A stretch of 64,000 nucleotides of DNA from assembly GCF_001638985.1 (NCBI RefSeq), contig NW_017265155.1, positions 558,001 through 622,000 of the forward strand, read 5' to 3'. The notes beneath the pieces were generated by a model. It saw only the letters and a list, made by a program, of their open reading frames with translations. It had not been told where the DNA came from and made no database searches. A program made the translations under genes and the position numbers. The stretch comes from Phycomyces blakesleeanus NRRL 1555(-) (lineage: Eukaryota > Mucoromycota > Mucoromycetes > Mucorales > Phycomycetaceae). Numbering within the stretch: the first letter of the stretch is position 1; every line of letters begins with the position of its first letter. Positions 11,766 through 23,708 of the stretch are shown here, one piece after another.

Positions 11766-12073
11766 TTTATCAAGCGTATCAATTTACACAGCTTATATGA
11801 TCCCTCCTCTTCCCATTCACAACCTCTCCTTTCTAAACATTAAAAAGAGTCAAGACGCTTTACAAGCCATATTCTTCTCAATTCCTCACATATTCACTTT
11901 CATAGCCTTTTCCTTGATCAATATTAATAACAATGATAATAAAAGATTCATAGAATAAAAAAGACTTCTTCATCCTAACTAGTGAAATTGATTGCATTGT
12001 ATTTGAATATCCTTGATAAACATGCCTTAGAATTCCCCCCATTGTGTTTATTAGGATTATCAATGGCTTTCTC
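11766..12073. other. Convergent 3' spacer, 0.3 kb
   Basis: The 3' ends of the cytidylyltransferase (+) and SDHD (-) genes face each other here. AT-rich; no separate feature seen. Confidence 0.6.
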
Positions 12074-12813
12074 TTAGGCAGTCCAGGTACGAGAGATGAA
12101 CTCAGTAAGACCGACATCGTTGGTGTTGAACTGGTAGCATCCGACAAGGACACCGGCAGTAGAAGCGTAAAGAGTGGCAGTCATAAGCTTATTAAGGATG
12201 GGTGTTTTACGAGTGTTGAAGTAATCTACAATAGAGAGAAAATGTGGGTGAGTCTCATGTCGTACCGGACTTCAATTCAATTTCATCCCCCTGGCCAAAT
12301 TTCATCAATGCGGGGTCATGTCACAACAGAACCAAAAAAAAATTAAGTCAAATATATAACCCCCACAATAACTCACCAGTAATGCAAGCACCGAAACCTT
12401 TTAAAGTTATAAATATACATTATTGTTAGTATTTAGTATTATTGTTTGTTTTGTCGTATTACCAATGTGAAGGTGGAGGGGGAGGACAACACCGAGAAGG
12501 GTATCAGTGACTGGAGAGGCACCGAAAGCAAGCTGGGAAGCAATCAAAGGAACAAGGGCAACGGATGCAGCACGTTCAATGTCCCAATGAAGTGAGCCAT
12601 GAAGACGATCAGGGGTATGGGCAGTGGTCGAGTTGGCCTTGGCAGTGACGGCTGTAGAGGATAGCATAAAATACGTTAGATTCGATGTTTATGATAGAAA
12701 CTTTCGTAGTCGTTTTGCTCACAAGAGTGAATCTTTACAAGGCCCATGGGCTGCTGGCGAGCAGCCATCTTGGCAGCTGAGCGGAATGCAGGAGTAGCAA
12801 GACGAAGAGCCAT
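12074..12813 (-). CDS. SDH4: Succinate dehydrogenase membrane anchor subunit (CybS)
   Basis: Anchors complex II in the mitochondrial inner membrane and helps bind ubiquinone and heme. Exons on the minus strand: 12813-12723, 12651-12463, 12397-12377, 12225-12074; 150 aa. The N-terminus (MALRLATPAFRSAAKMAARQ) is a typical presequence. The core reads DRLHGSLHWDIERAASVALV, PLIASQLAFGASPVTDTLLG, VLPLHLHIG, then GFGACITDYFNTRKTP, and ends with TATLYASTAGVLVGCYQ and GLTEFISRTWTA. The conserved His of LHxH, the Asp-Tyr of DYF and three hydrophobic helices fit the family. The third exon is only 21 nt; leaving it out would delete GFGACIT and the quinone-site region. The aldehyde dehydrogenase gene lies upstream on the same strand. 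Confidence 0.9.
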
Positions 12814-13121
12814 TGTAATTACTAAAGAGTGGGGGAAGTTGGTGACAGTGTAAGGCAAGAAAAACCTTGGTTTTGCTCATTGACACCGGGACTATTCGCA
12901 CTTCGCCTTTGATGACGCAATCAACCGCACGTGAAGCGGAAAAAGGATTTAACGATCTTAGCTGTAAAGAATGCAGTTATGTGTATGTGTATGTATATTC
13001 GCGTATTCGTGTTGGTATGATACATCAATAGCTATTTGTATTTGTATTTGTATTTTTATTTTTATTAAAGTGAAAGACTGTAATTGAAAGATGAATAGGG
13101 CAAGGTATGAAAATTTGTAAT

Positions 13122-14839
13122 TTAGAGCTTAGAACGGAGGATTTTGACAACCTTGACTTGAGTATACTCTTGAAGGGCATACTTGCCAAGCTCCTTGCCA
13201 AAACCAGATTGCTTGTAACCACCAAAGGGAGTAGATTGGTCGAATACATCAAAGCAATTGACCCACATAGTTCCGGTCTTAACCTCGTTTGTAACCTTGA
13301 TAGCAGTGTCAATGTTGGATGTGTACACACCTCCGGCCAAACCGTAGTCGGAGTCATTGGCAATATCGATAGCTTCCTCAATAGTCTTAAATGTACCAAT
13401 AGCTACAACAGGTCCAAAAATCTCCTCTCTCATCACGCGCATGTTGTTGTTGCAGTTAATAAAAACAGTAGGTTCGATGTAGTATCCTGTAGTACCCCAT
13501 CTCTTGCCACCATAAGCAACCTTAGCACCCTCCTTCTTTCCAAGCTCAATGTAACTCAGAATCTTCTCGAATTGGCCCTTGCTGATCTGAGGGCCCTGGA
13601 AAGTTTCGACATCAAAAGGATCGCCCAATTTGATGTTTTCGGCTTCCTTGACAAACAGCTGAACAAACTTGTCGTGCACAGACTCATGAACCAAGATACG
13701 CGAGCCAGCGTTGCAGCTCTGACCATGGTTGTTGAAGATACCACCGGCAGCCCACACAGCAGCACTTTCGAGATCAGCATCTGCACATACAATCTGGGCA
13801 GACTTTCCACCAAGTTCAAGCTGAAGTTTCTTTAAGTTGCTCTTGGAAGAGGCTTCCATAACTTTACGACCAGTAACGGTAGAACCAGTGAAGGCCATCT
13901 TGCTCACACCAGGGTGGTTAGAGAGATAGTTGCCGGTGGTGTGGCCATAACCAGTAATAACGTTTACAGTACCCTAATATACCTTGTGATGAGTATGCGC
14001 AAGTACAAACTACAAACTACAATTATACAAATAAACAATAAAACACATGCTTACAGCTGGGAAGCCGGCTTCTTTGCAGAGAGCAGCAAACTTGTAAAGA
14101 GAAAGGGGAGTAACCTCGGAAGTCTTCATGACAACTATCAAATTAACTGTTAATACATCTATTACAAAAAAGCTTATTCACTTTTCAATATGAGGAGTTA
14201 AAATTGTATCTTACCACAGTTACCGGCAGCTAAGGCAGGAGCAAACTTCCATGCAGCCATCATAAGAGGGTAGTTCCAAGGAATTACTGCACCAACAACG
14301 CCTAATGGCTCGTGGCGAGTATAGCACAACTTATCAAAAGTAGTATCAATGGTCTTGCCGTGGATCTTGTCAGCCCAGCCTGCGAAGTAACGGAAACAAC
14401 CAATCGAGTCGGTCACATCCACGTCACGGGCAATAGTAAAGGCCTTTCCGTTGTCGAGAGCATCGAGGGTAGCCAGCTCGTCAATGTCACGCTGCATGAG
14501 ATCAGCCAACTTGTTCATCAATCGGCCACGTTCTGCGGGTGCAATCTTTCGCCATTCGTTCTTAAAGCAATCGTTGGCAGCCTTGACAGCAGCATTTACG
14601 TCGGACTCATCAGCAGAATGAACAGAGCAGATTACCTGCTCATTAACAGGGTTGATCGTCTCGATCAAAGGACCATGACCGGGTACAAACTCGTTGTTAA
14701 TAAAAAGATGAGTATGGACTAAAAAAAAGTTAGTATATGCCCTGTATTATTTCAGGGAAAATTATTAAACGATTTTTGGGATACCTTTGATATCCTTGCC
14801 GTTGGAGAGACGAGCAGTTTGAAGGTCCTGGTGAGACAT
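13122..14839 (-). CDS. NAD(P)-dependent aldehyde dehydrogenase, ALDH1/2 class
   Basis: Oxidises aldehydes to acids. Four minus-strand exons, 14839-14785, 14718-14215, 14134-14055 and 13973-13122, give 496 aa, the family's usual length. In order: FINNEFVPG near residue 25, PWNYPLMMAAWKFAPALAAG (Asn of the oxyanion hole), TGYGHTTGNYLSNHPGVSK, FTGSTVTGRKV, the general-base Glu in LELGGKSAQIV, the catalytic Cys in NNHGQSCNAGSRILV, EEIFGPVVAIGTF and FGGYKQSGFGKELG. The N-terminus (MSHQDLQTARLSNGKDIK) has no targeting look, so the enzyme is probably cytosolic. Several long open frames on the plus strand (13107-13835, 14312-14722) are shadows of this gene. The natural aldehyde cannot be told from sequence. 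Confidence 0.93.
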
Positions 14840-16565
14840 TAGGTAAGATGAAATATACGGTGAGAGATGAAAGCAAGGATGACACTAGACACGTTCTTTT
14901 TATATAAGTGCAAATCCTTGTTTTGAAAGTCCTTTTTACAATGAGGATACGTTTCATTACTTTACTTGTACATAGAGTGTTTCATTGACAATCCATATGC
15001 ATAATATCTATACTATTTTCCATTATTGATCGATTTTGTATGACCTAGCTTTTCAAAATGAGTTTCTCAGATGATTTCCATGCCATTACGTATTGTTATA
15101 AAATTCGAACCTGAACTTCATATATGTATGTATGTAAGCATCTCTCACTTCTTTTCATATTCCTCGATATTCAACTATTTGGACTACGTGGGAACAGTAA
15201 CTATGTTACAAATCCAAGTGACACAGATTACAATTTTCATGGCAGTTTAAACGCAGAATGTCTTTTTTTGGATACTTATCTAAACTTGCATTAATCCAGG
15301 AATCCTATTCGATCGTGTACTAGAGCCGCCTTATGATTCCCCTCACAGAGCCATTGGATCAATCGAACTATTGCTGACTCATGTACTGCTTGGTTAAGTG
15401 TATAAACACCAAATAAAGCAAAGGCTAATATAAAACAATGACCAAGCAAAAAAATTGGAAAATGGTAAAACCCGCAATTAAGACCCACACTTCTCAACTA
15501 GAAAATAGTAAGCTGTATTATAAATATTAGTACTTTAGTATCAAGTAACATTCAAGGTACCGTGCAAAGTAGTTGAAACACTTTATTCGTAAGATGTAAA
15601 TATATGCAGTATAAAGTTTTTCTTTTATTTTGTACTTGTCGTCTAATTATTAAACTATGAAATAATTTGGGAATTTTGAATAAAAACAAGATGAAATCCA
15701 AAACTCATTATGTGGAAAGGCCAATTTACCCAGGAACAAATTAAAGATTCATTAATCACCAGCAAAAGTCTTTATTGTATTGAGGGGAATAGCGTAAGTA
15801 ACGCCGATCTTCTAATTCGCTATAGATTTATTTCAGGTACCCAATACATTTATATTCTGGAGACCTGCTATTTTATTCCTTAAATTATTTCGATTTCGAC
15901 TTTAAATATCCCCAATGAAGTATAAAAATGTAACGAATACATCTTCTTGCATAAAAAAAAGCCAAAACAAAACAAAAAACTTCGGTGAAAGTTTAAGTAA
16001 GTACATTAGTCAATCTTATTTTGCTAATGTGCTACATATAACTTTATCTCATCGTTGAGGAACTTGATAAACTATAATTTTCCTGGTATAACTCTTGGGT
16101 TTTAAGGTCTTATCTTGAACTTATTTATACATGAAAAAGAAAGGCTGTCAATAATAACATCGCTTTTTCCGAGCTCCTACTAAACAAGATACATACTGCT
16201 AATTTTTTTTAAAAAAATGCTTTGATTAGAATTACATAAATACTCTTTTATTACTATATTTAAAAAGATCAGTATTGAATCTTTCGGTCGACAGTTTTGT
16301 TTGCGCTATATATCTCTAGAATTATACCTGTCGTGTCTCTGTTTAATATAAAACTATTTGTATATTATCTTTATTTTTCCCTTGCTCGCAAGAGCAAAAA
16401 TATAATCTAGCAGGTATAACACTCAGCTCATTTATAATGATAGTTGTCTTTATCAACCTGCCTTTAAGTTTGATGTCTATATTATACACTCTGAATAACG
16501 TATCATTTTTTTTTAAAAAAGGGCTTTTCTTACTGAGTTGAGGTCAAATGTTTTATTATTACTAT
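14840..16565. other. Intergenic, 1.7 kb
   Basis: AT-rich region upstream of the aldehyde dehydrogenase. A 68-codon minus-strand frame (15291-15497) is not convincing. Two palindromic T(n)A(n) tracts lie at 16203-16217 and 16506-16520. The MITE starts at 16568. Confidence 0.5.
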
Positions 16566-16567
16566 TA

Positions 16568-16880
16568 GGGTGTTTCAGCAGTTTTAGATGTTTAGATTTT
16601 ACTTTTGCGGTGGTTTAATTTGTTAAATGATTGGCTCTTACTAATCTAAATTTGAGATATTTTCAATCTATAAACAACTAAGGGTAGTCCTTAGTTGTTT
16701 ATAGAATGCAAATTTAGATTCCCCAATTTTGCCTATGAATATTTCATAAGAAAATAAAATTAAGAGCAAAAGGAAATACGAAAGCTTTCTACAGCTTTAT
16801 TTTCATATCAATTATCATTGGCTCACGTATTGAGTTACCGCAAAAGTAAAATCTAAACATCTAAAACTGCTGAAACACCC
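16568..16880. mobile_element. Tc1/mariner-type MITE with perfect 44-bp terminal inverted repeats
   Basis: Positions 16568-16611 are an exact reverse complement of 16837-16880; the ends read GGGTGTTTCAGCAG and CTGCTGAAACACCC. The element is flanked on both sides by TA (16566-16567 and 16881-16882), the target duplication of Tc1/mariner elements. It is 313 bp and contains no open frame that could be a transposase. The centre holds a second perfect hairpin: a 16-bp arm 16668-16683 (CTATAAACAACTAAGG), a 5-nt loop, and the matching arm 16689-16704; an outer 11-bp pair lies at 16643-16653 and 16710-16720. The right end is 65 bp from the stop codon of ORC1. The identical repeats suggest fairly recent insertion. 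Confidence 0.9.
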
Positions 16881-16945
16881 TATTGTTTATTTATATTTAT
16901 TTACACGTCAATACGAGATCAAGATAGTATTTTTACGAGGTCAGT

Positions 16946-19042
16946 TCAGTTCATCGTATCTAACAATCTTCCAATAACTTTATCCGACTTGCAGGTCATA
17001 ATGATATCCTCTTCAGCCAGGTTGAGAGATATCCGCATTCCTAGATCCAAACGACCGCCCTCTACTACTAGTGCACGCGTCTGACCCAACGACTCGCATA
17101 CGCGCATAAGATCACTCATTGTAGGGCGGTCGATGCTGTACCATTTACATGTTTCCATATGATCTAATGCTGTGTCTCCAAACTCTACATCAGCCAATCC
17201 TGTGCGTCGTGCTCTTCTCATTACAGAAACCAAGAACAACTTTTGATGCAAAGAACAGGACTGAATAAAGGCAACAGAAGGAGACGAAAACATCTCACGA
17301 ATTGCTTCGTTAACGATACCAATGGTTACATGACTTGCAGGTTTATCACTATCGGTTTGTTTGCGGATCCTTGACTCGACAATTTCGACTGCTCTTCGGC
17401 AGATATCAAGCGCACGTCGAGCATCTCCACTTACTGAGCTGACTTTACGGGCAGCAAATTCAACGGCTTCTTTCTCAAAGGCATCAATTCCTTGTAATCG
17501 AGATTCTACAATTTTGAAGAGCTGAGAGTGATTATAGGACTGGAAGTTGATGCGAGTAAGACCTGTCAATAATAAATAAGATAAAAGTACTTCTTTCTGA
17601 AGATAATTCTGTTTAATAATATGATGGATGTTTTATATTTACCCAACCGACTGGAAACCTTGTTGCTCAGCATTCTCTCAGGCAAGTCCATGGTATTTGC
17701 TACGGCAACAACAATAAGCTTTGAGAAAGGTCTATTAGGCCATTCAAAGAAATTGTACATGACTGTTTGTTTCTTTGTAACCAAAATGTCGAGTTCGTCC
17801 ATCAAAACAACCCTGTATTTTTCTATCCATTAGATTGTACAAAATATAATCCAAGTCCTTATTTTCTTACGTTGTTTTCTGACTTGAGTCTTGTTGGTTG
17901 AATTTGGCTTCTAGTAGTTGAAGCGCATGCGCTGATGTTACTCGCTTCTTTTGTTCTGCTCCTGGATTAGCAGATTTCTCAAGACAATCCCACAATAAAT
18001 TATAAGCTTGGTTCGGATCTGTGAGCTTCATTCCATTAATCTCTGCAAAATCAAAAGGAGGAATTTCCTACAAAAAAAAAAGAAATAAAAAGATATCGAT
18101 ATATATTTTTTAATATAATGTATATTATGGTGTTGAGTAGATATATATATATAATACTTACATTATTTTCACTTTTGTGTTGAAGGTGGCGAATAACCTC
18201 TAGTACGGTGGCTGTCTTTCCTGTTCCAGGTACACCAGATATATCTAAATTAGAAATGCTTAATATTATTGATGTAGTGTCTCCGTGTATTTTCTTTTAA
18301 AAAAAGATAAAGATAAAGAAAGACACGTACAGATACAAGTTCCTGTGCCCTCCTCTAAAGCACTCTCAAGATATCCCATAATTTCCTCAAATTCATTTTC
18401 ACGGCATGGTAAAGAATCAGGAACAGCTGAGACATGCAGACGTTCACGGGCTAGTTCGTAAGATGTTGCTGGTGTGGAACGTTCTATGCTTCTCTCTTTC
18501 AATGGAGTTATAGGGATAATAGTATTGACACTATTTAAGATAGTTTGTTTTCCTATTTGTTAAACAATCTCATCCTCAATCCTGCGACTGTAAAATGTAT
18601 CTTACCGCTGTACCTTGCGTGGAGCAATAGAAGCCTTTACAACACCCTTTTTTGGTCCAGGTTTCTTTTTTGTAACTCCAGCAGCCGTAGTAGTGGTAGA
18701 GACAGTCGATGCTTTAGCTCGGCGGCTTCTTGTAGCGACATTTCTAGTACCGGAGCTTGCAACTGGGTCACTAGAACTTCCATTGTTGAGGGATTCCGAA
18801 TCAGAAACTGAATCCTCGGGATCATTCTCAATGTATTCATTTTCAGATTCATTCTCGACTTCCTCATCAGATTTATCGATTTTATTTGTACTTTTCTTTT
18901 TTTGAGTAATCGTTGGCTTTGAACGACGTTTGGGAGCTCGCTTGCGATCTTCCTCATCGCTGCTATACTCTGCCATGCTGCCTATGGCTCTCCTTGACCT
19001 TCTCAATGGACGAGGCGCTTCTTTTGTACTCAATCTTGGCAT
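16946..19042 (-). CDS. ORC1: Origin recognition complex subunit 1
   Basis: The AAA+ subunit that loads ATP in ORC and, with Cdc6, recruits MCM to replication origins. Six minus-strand exons, 19042-18606, 18530-18331, 18244-18162, 18067-17871, 17812-17643 and 17562-16946, give 567 aa. Residues 1-150 are a charged, disordered region with basic clusters ([16 protein letters not shown]) and acidic patches. Then [20 protein letters not shown], Walker [15 protein letters not shown] near residue 215, Walker [11 protein letters not shown] near 307, sensor 1 [10 protein letters not shown], sensor 2 [17 protein letters not shown] and the C-terminal winged helix. The N-terminus is too short to hold the BAH domain present in animal and budding-yeast ORC1. 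The first gene bases sit 157 bp from the divergent UCH37 gene. Confidence 0.93.
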
Positions 19043-19199
19043 GGCGTGAACAATGATTAAGGGGAAAAGGATTGTCGCTTAAAAAGGACCACTGTCAGCG
19101 TGACTGCAGCTTCCCAGCAGGACGCTAACTCAAATCTGCGTATGCGTCTTCAAAGCGGGGTCTTGTTCCTTTTCTTTTGTCATTACTCGCACAAAAACA
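19043..19199. promoter_or_regulatory. Shared divergent promoter of ORC1 and UCH37
   Basis: Only 157 bp separate the two start codons, so both promoters must overlap or lie inside the genes. The stretch is GC-richer than most spacers here and ends in a T/C-rich run just before the UCH37 start. No specific factor site can be named with confidence. Confidence 0.65.
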
Positions 19200-20597
19200 A
19201 TGTCTGAAGCTGGAAATTGGTGTCTTATTGAAAGCGATCCAGGTAAGATTAATCTATATATAAATACATGTGCTTATTCTTTTACTTTAATAGGTGTCTT
19301 CACAGAGCTCATCTCTGGAATGGGCGTTAAAGGTGTACAAGTCGAAGAGATCTATAGCCTTGATGAATCTACAATGGAGGAATTAAAGTAAAAATAATAA
19401 AATAATACAGAAAGGGCTCTAGTTTATCGCTTTAATTATTCATATTAATTATTATTGATAATAGGCCTGTGTATGGCTTGATCTTCTTGTTTAAATGGCA
19501 AAAGGCAGAGGCAGTACCTTCGCTGGCCCATTCTGACAACTCCCCAACCGATCACATCTTCTTTGCAAACCAAGTGATCAATAACGCATGTGCAACCCAG
19601 GCAATCCTTTCTATTTTGTTGAATCGGGATGATATTGATCTTGGCGATGAATTGCGCAATTTTAAGGAATTCACCTTTGATTTTCCCCCCGACGTAAGCA
19701 TTCTCACATCCACCTACCAACTCACAACCAAACATATAGGCGAACAAAATGAGAGGGGGCTGGATAAAAACAATGAAATTTAACCTTTTATATATATTTT
19801 GATAGATGAAAGGCCTTGCTATTTCAAATAGTGATTTAATTAGATCGGTTCACAACAGTTTTGCTCGTTCCGACCCTTTTGTAAACGAGATGAAGGATCC
19901 TAGAGGATCAAAGGATGAGGATCTGTTTCACTTTATTGCATATCTCCCTATTCATGGTGCATTATATGAGCTAGATGGACTCAGCAGCGGTCCAGTTAAT
20001 CTTGGTAAATATATTTGATTGATTGCCTTTTCCAGTACCAGCAAAGGGAGAAAAAGAAATGTACAATCTTATCAGACTTTTTCTTTTTTTTTTCTTAAAA
20101 GGACCTTGTACAGATGATAATTGGACTAACAAGGCCAATGAAGCAATTTCAAATCGAATGGGTCGTTATGGAAATTCAGAATTACATTTCAGCTTGATGG
20201 CATTGACAAGAGATCGGATAGAAGTATACGAAGAGCAAATAGAGGAAAAGGATTGTCTGCTGCTTTCTTTGCCAGAAGATGCTAATGCCGAGAGAAATAA
20301 AATCAACAGAGAGCGAAGCTATTTGGAGCACAGATTACACTTGGAGAAGGAAAAGAGACAGATGTGGCATGTAAGTATAGTGTGGCTAGATATTAACATT
20401 TGTATATATGTCAATAACCAAACTAAACATTTGTATTTCTGTTTATATAGAGAGAAAACATGTTGCGAAAGCATAATTTTATTCCACTTGCTTACAACCT
20501 TTTGAGAATTCTTGCAGAGCGCAAAGAGTTGACTCCTTTGATCACACAAGCTACTCAAAAAGTATTAGCTGAAAATGAAAGAAAATCCAAGAAATAG
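19200..20597 (+). CDS. UCH2: Ubiquitin C-terminal hydrolase UCH37/UCHL5 (proteasome-associated)
   Basis: Cysteine deubiquitinase of the UCH family that docks on the proteasome through Rpn13. Six exons: 19200-19242, 19294-19387, 19465-19693, 19806-20004, 20102-20370, 20451-20597; 326 aa. N-terminal [15 protein letters not shown], then [24 protein letters not shown] (oxyanion Gln), NNACATQA with catalytic Cys88, [18 protein letters not shown] with His164 and Asp179. These three numbers are the same as in human UCH37, as I recall them. The C-terminal ULD region is present: a coiled-coil ([15 protein letters not shown]) and [20 protein letters not shown], followed by a Lys-rich end. Saccharomyces lacks this gene; S. 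pombe Uch2 is the closest known fungal case. Confidence 0.95.
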
Positions 20598-21552
20598 ATT
20601 TGAATATTTTTTATTGCTATCCATGGTGATCTTGGAATACCTCGCACATTATATATCGTTTTTATTCTTCTTGAATTTTATTTGTAATAATATTATTTTA
20701 CGGATATAATTCCATTTATTTTTTGTAAATATAATAAGAGTCTTTAGGAGCGTTTACAATTGAAACATGTATTTTCATGAACCAACAAAGAATATTATAC
20801 CAATATCAAATCTATCAAAATAGTTCTTTTTTTTTTTTGGTTGCATATGTTTTGCATACAAAATTTCAATGTGAGTAGAGATTCTTAATATATTTAGTTT
20901 CCTTGATTTACAAAATGAATTTTTATTTCAAGTTATTAAAACAGACTCTATAGTTTCAAAATCAACAATAAATATGAGGTAATCAGAAACTAGACTCTTG
21001 ATAGGTAAAAGTGTACATATAGCAATTTTCTATTGTCTTTAAATAAATTTATCGATCAAGGGTTATCGTGTAACATCGGTCTAGAAGCCAAGAATAGATA
21101 CCAATATCAATTTGACACCTGGGAGAAAGTGATCCTTTCTTTTGTCTATGTTATGGAGTCATATGTTTTATTTATTTTTTCTACTTTTATTAATGATCAC
21201 TGGACCAAGGCTTTTAAGCTTTTGCAAACGAATTTTCCAACAGCAACAAAAATTACCTTGTGGTTAACAAGTATAGCTTTTTGGCTTACATAAATCCTTT
21301 CATCTTTAGAGAGAAAGAAAAAGCAGAAAGTAGCCGGAGCATATTGCGTTTCATAAGTAATAGACACTTATATTATCAAGGCTTAGCCAAGGCGAGACTA
21401 ACGATGATATAAGTTTTATTCGTGTGTGTGTGTGTGTGACTACTGACGCCAGAAAAAAAAAGGCACAAAACTTCATCCGTTGATAGCTTCTTTCTTTTGC
21501 TCTTTCTTTTTTTTCTACTTCTACCATCTACGCTTTATAAGTACACCCGCTC
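20598..21552. other. Intergenic, 1.0 kb
   Basis: AT-rich. An 86-codon open frame at 21033-21293 starts with TTG rather than ATG and is only mildly hydrophobic; not annotated. A short (GT)n run lies near 21422-21438 and a T/C-rich leader precedes the next gene. Confidence 0.5.
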
Positions 21553-23708
21553 ATGACAGTAGACGAAAACGACTACACGCTTGTTATTGGAATAGGTACG
21601 TATATTTGATAGAGTAATACTATGTATTAATATCTTTTAGATTTCGGCACTACATTCTCGGGGTGCTCCTACGCTTACGTCCAGGATGGATTTATGGAAG
21701 TAAAGGATATTACATATTGGTAATGTATAACTTTCAAAATTGTGTAAAGAGAGGGCGGGAAATATGAAATTCTAAAGTACCAGGTTCATTCATATTTAGG
21801 CAAATAGGACACAGTTCCAAAGTTCCAACCCAGTCTTTGTACAAAAAGAACACCAAGGAACTGCTTTCGTGGGGATATCTGGCCATAAACAAAGCGAAAG
21901 AGCCAAGCAATAAGGATGACTTGGTAAACCGAGTTAAGCTGTGGCTGGACAGAACTATCAAACACCCTCCCACGCTACCAAATGGCCTGACTCCAACAGA
22001 TGGTAAAATTTTTTATTCTTCTTAATCTGTGCTAATATGCGTTGATCTAATCTCAAAAAACGATCTTTCTTTTTTATTAATTTCTAGTCATTAGTGATTA
22101 TCTCAAAGAGCTTAACAATTATGTTGTTGAAAGGTTAAAGTGGAAAGATACTAGCCTCGAAGATGCTTCCAAATTTAAATACTGTCTCACAGTGCCAATC
22201 ATGTGGTCTGAGGAATCAAAGGGCATAATGCGGAATGCTGCCATACAGGCTGGTATCGTGAAACAAGACGATTCCCCTGAAAAACTACTAATAGTAGAGG
22301 AATCCGAGGCTGCTGCTCTGTGGTGTGAGCACACATCCCCAGAGCTTAACCTTCAGAATGGTAGTCGATATATGATATGTGATGCTGGTGGTGACACAGT
22401 TGATTTGGCTGTGTTCGAGATCGATGAAACATCAGGAACAAGAAATATGCGTGAAGTAACAATGGGATCTGGAAGTTCTTGTGGATCTACATTGTTGGAT
22501 TATAGAATGGAGGAACTATTGAAGAAGAGGCTCTCGCGTTTTAGCAATGTTGATAGATATAAAGTGGCACTTATGGTTCAGCAATTTGTAGACACTGTAA
22601 AGGTATGAAGGGGGGTTTTTTTTTTAAAAAAAGGGGAACATCCAGATCCTCCTATAGTGTGTTCAAGCCAGAACAAGACTTCCTGCTAATTAATTGTGTA
22701 GCCTATATTTGATAACGAAAACGACAGCCTCCTCGATATACCACCTGGAATTGAGGGCATAATTCCCCATGTTCCTGGAGATGGAATTAAAGGCGATAAA
22801 CTCTGGATATCTACAACTGAGATGCGTGAAGAGGTGTTTGAGCCTGTTGTCCAGCAAGTCCTTGATATGATTGAGAAGCAACTTGTGCAACTAGGAGATA
22901 GAAATTTGGATGCTATGTTCATAGCCGGCGGATTTGGACAGTCTCCTTATTTGTTCGGGCGCATCAAAGACACATTCAAGGATAGAGTTAAGAGCATTGT
23001 ACTTACTCCCAAAGGTGATATGGCTGTTATGAGAGGAGCAGTGTTGTTTGGTCTCAAGCCACGAGTAATTACCCAGCGTATTTTACGTCGCACCTATGGC
23101 ATCAAATTCAGTATACCACCAGAATCTGATATCAAGCAGGACAACAATACTTCTCCAAACAAAGATGAGTTTCATGTGTGTGTCAAGAAGGGAGAACCAA
23201 TCGATGAGGAAATATGGATTAAGAAACGGATTTCATGGAGCAAAGCAGACTTGCCGATTATATGTACGTACATATTTCATTTCGATACAAAGGCTAAAAG
23301 CCAAAACGTGCCTGAAAATATATTTATTAAATTGTTCTTTACTGCATTTTATTTTTATTTTTAGCTTTATATGCTTACGATGGCGACGATCCGATACCTC
23401 AATATGGTGAGCCCCCAGAGCTCGAACTGGTAGCTATGTTTGATACCCAGTTTCCCATTGAGACTAGAAAAAAGAAAGAACGACCGGTCCTGAATTTACA
23501 TATGCAATTTTGCTTGGATAAGATCAGGATTAAAATTAATGTCCTTGATCGAGAGTTTGAGTACAGTCCAGTAGAGGATATAACTGGAGAAAAGGAAACG
23601 ATACGATATGCAGAAATTAGCTCACATCCTGATGTTGAGAAAAGACGGCATCATGTATTGAAATGGTTAAAGAAAATCAAGGCTGAGCATATTAAACGAA
23701 AACAATAA
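21553..23708 (+). CDS. HSPA12-type Hsp70-like ATPase
   Basis: Actin-fold ATPase related to Hsp70 but of the divergent HSPA12 group. Six exons, 21553-21595, 21641-21719, 21800-22002, 22088-22602, 22702-23263 and 23365-23708, give 581 aa. Phosphate-1 loop DFGTTFSGCSYAYV near residue 15; KVPTQSLY; VPIMWSEESKGIMRNAA; EESEAAALWC; phosphate-2 CDAGGDTVDLAVFEI; adenosine-binding AGGFGQSPYLFGRIKD; and MAVMRGAVLFGLKPR. The C-terminal part (LELVAMFDTQFPIETR and after) is much shorter than a full Hsp70 substrate domain and has no EEVD tail. Such genes are often in many copies in Mucorales; their clients are unknown. No other copy is in this window. Confidence 0.9.

Noticed and set aside
13107..13835. 242-codon plus-strand frame
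   Set aside because: It is the antisense of the conserved aldehyde dehydrogenase exon and has no homology of its own that I can see.
21033..21293. 86-codon hydrophobic frame upstream of the Hsp70-like gene
   Set aside because: Starts with TTG, has no ATG at its head, no recognisable motif and lies in promoter-like AT-rich DNA.
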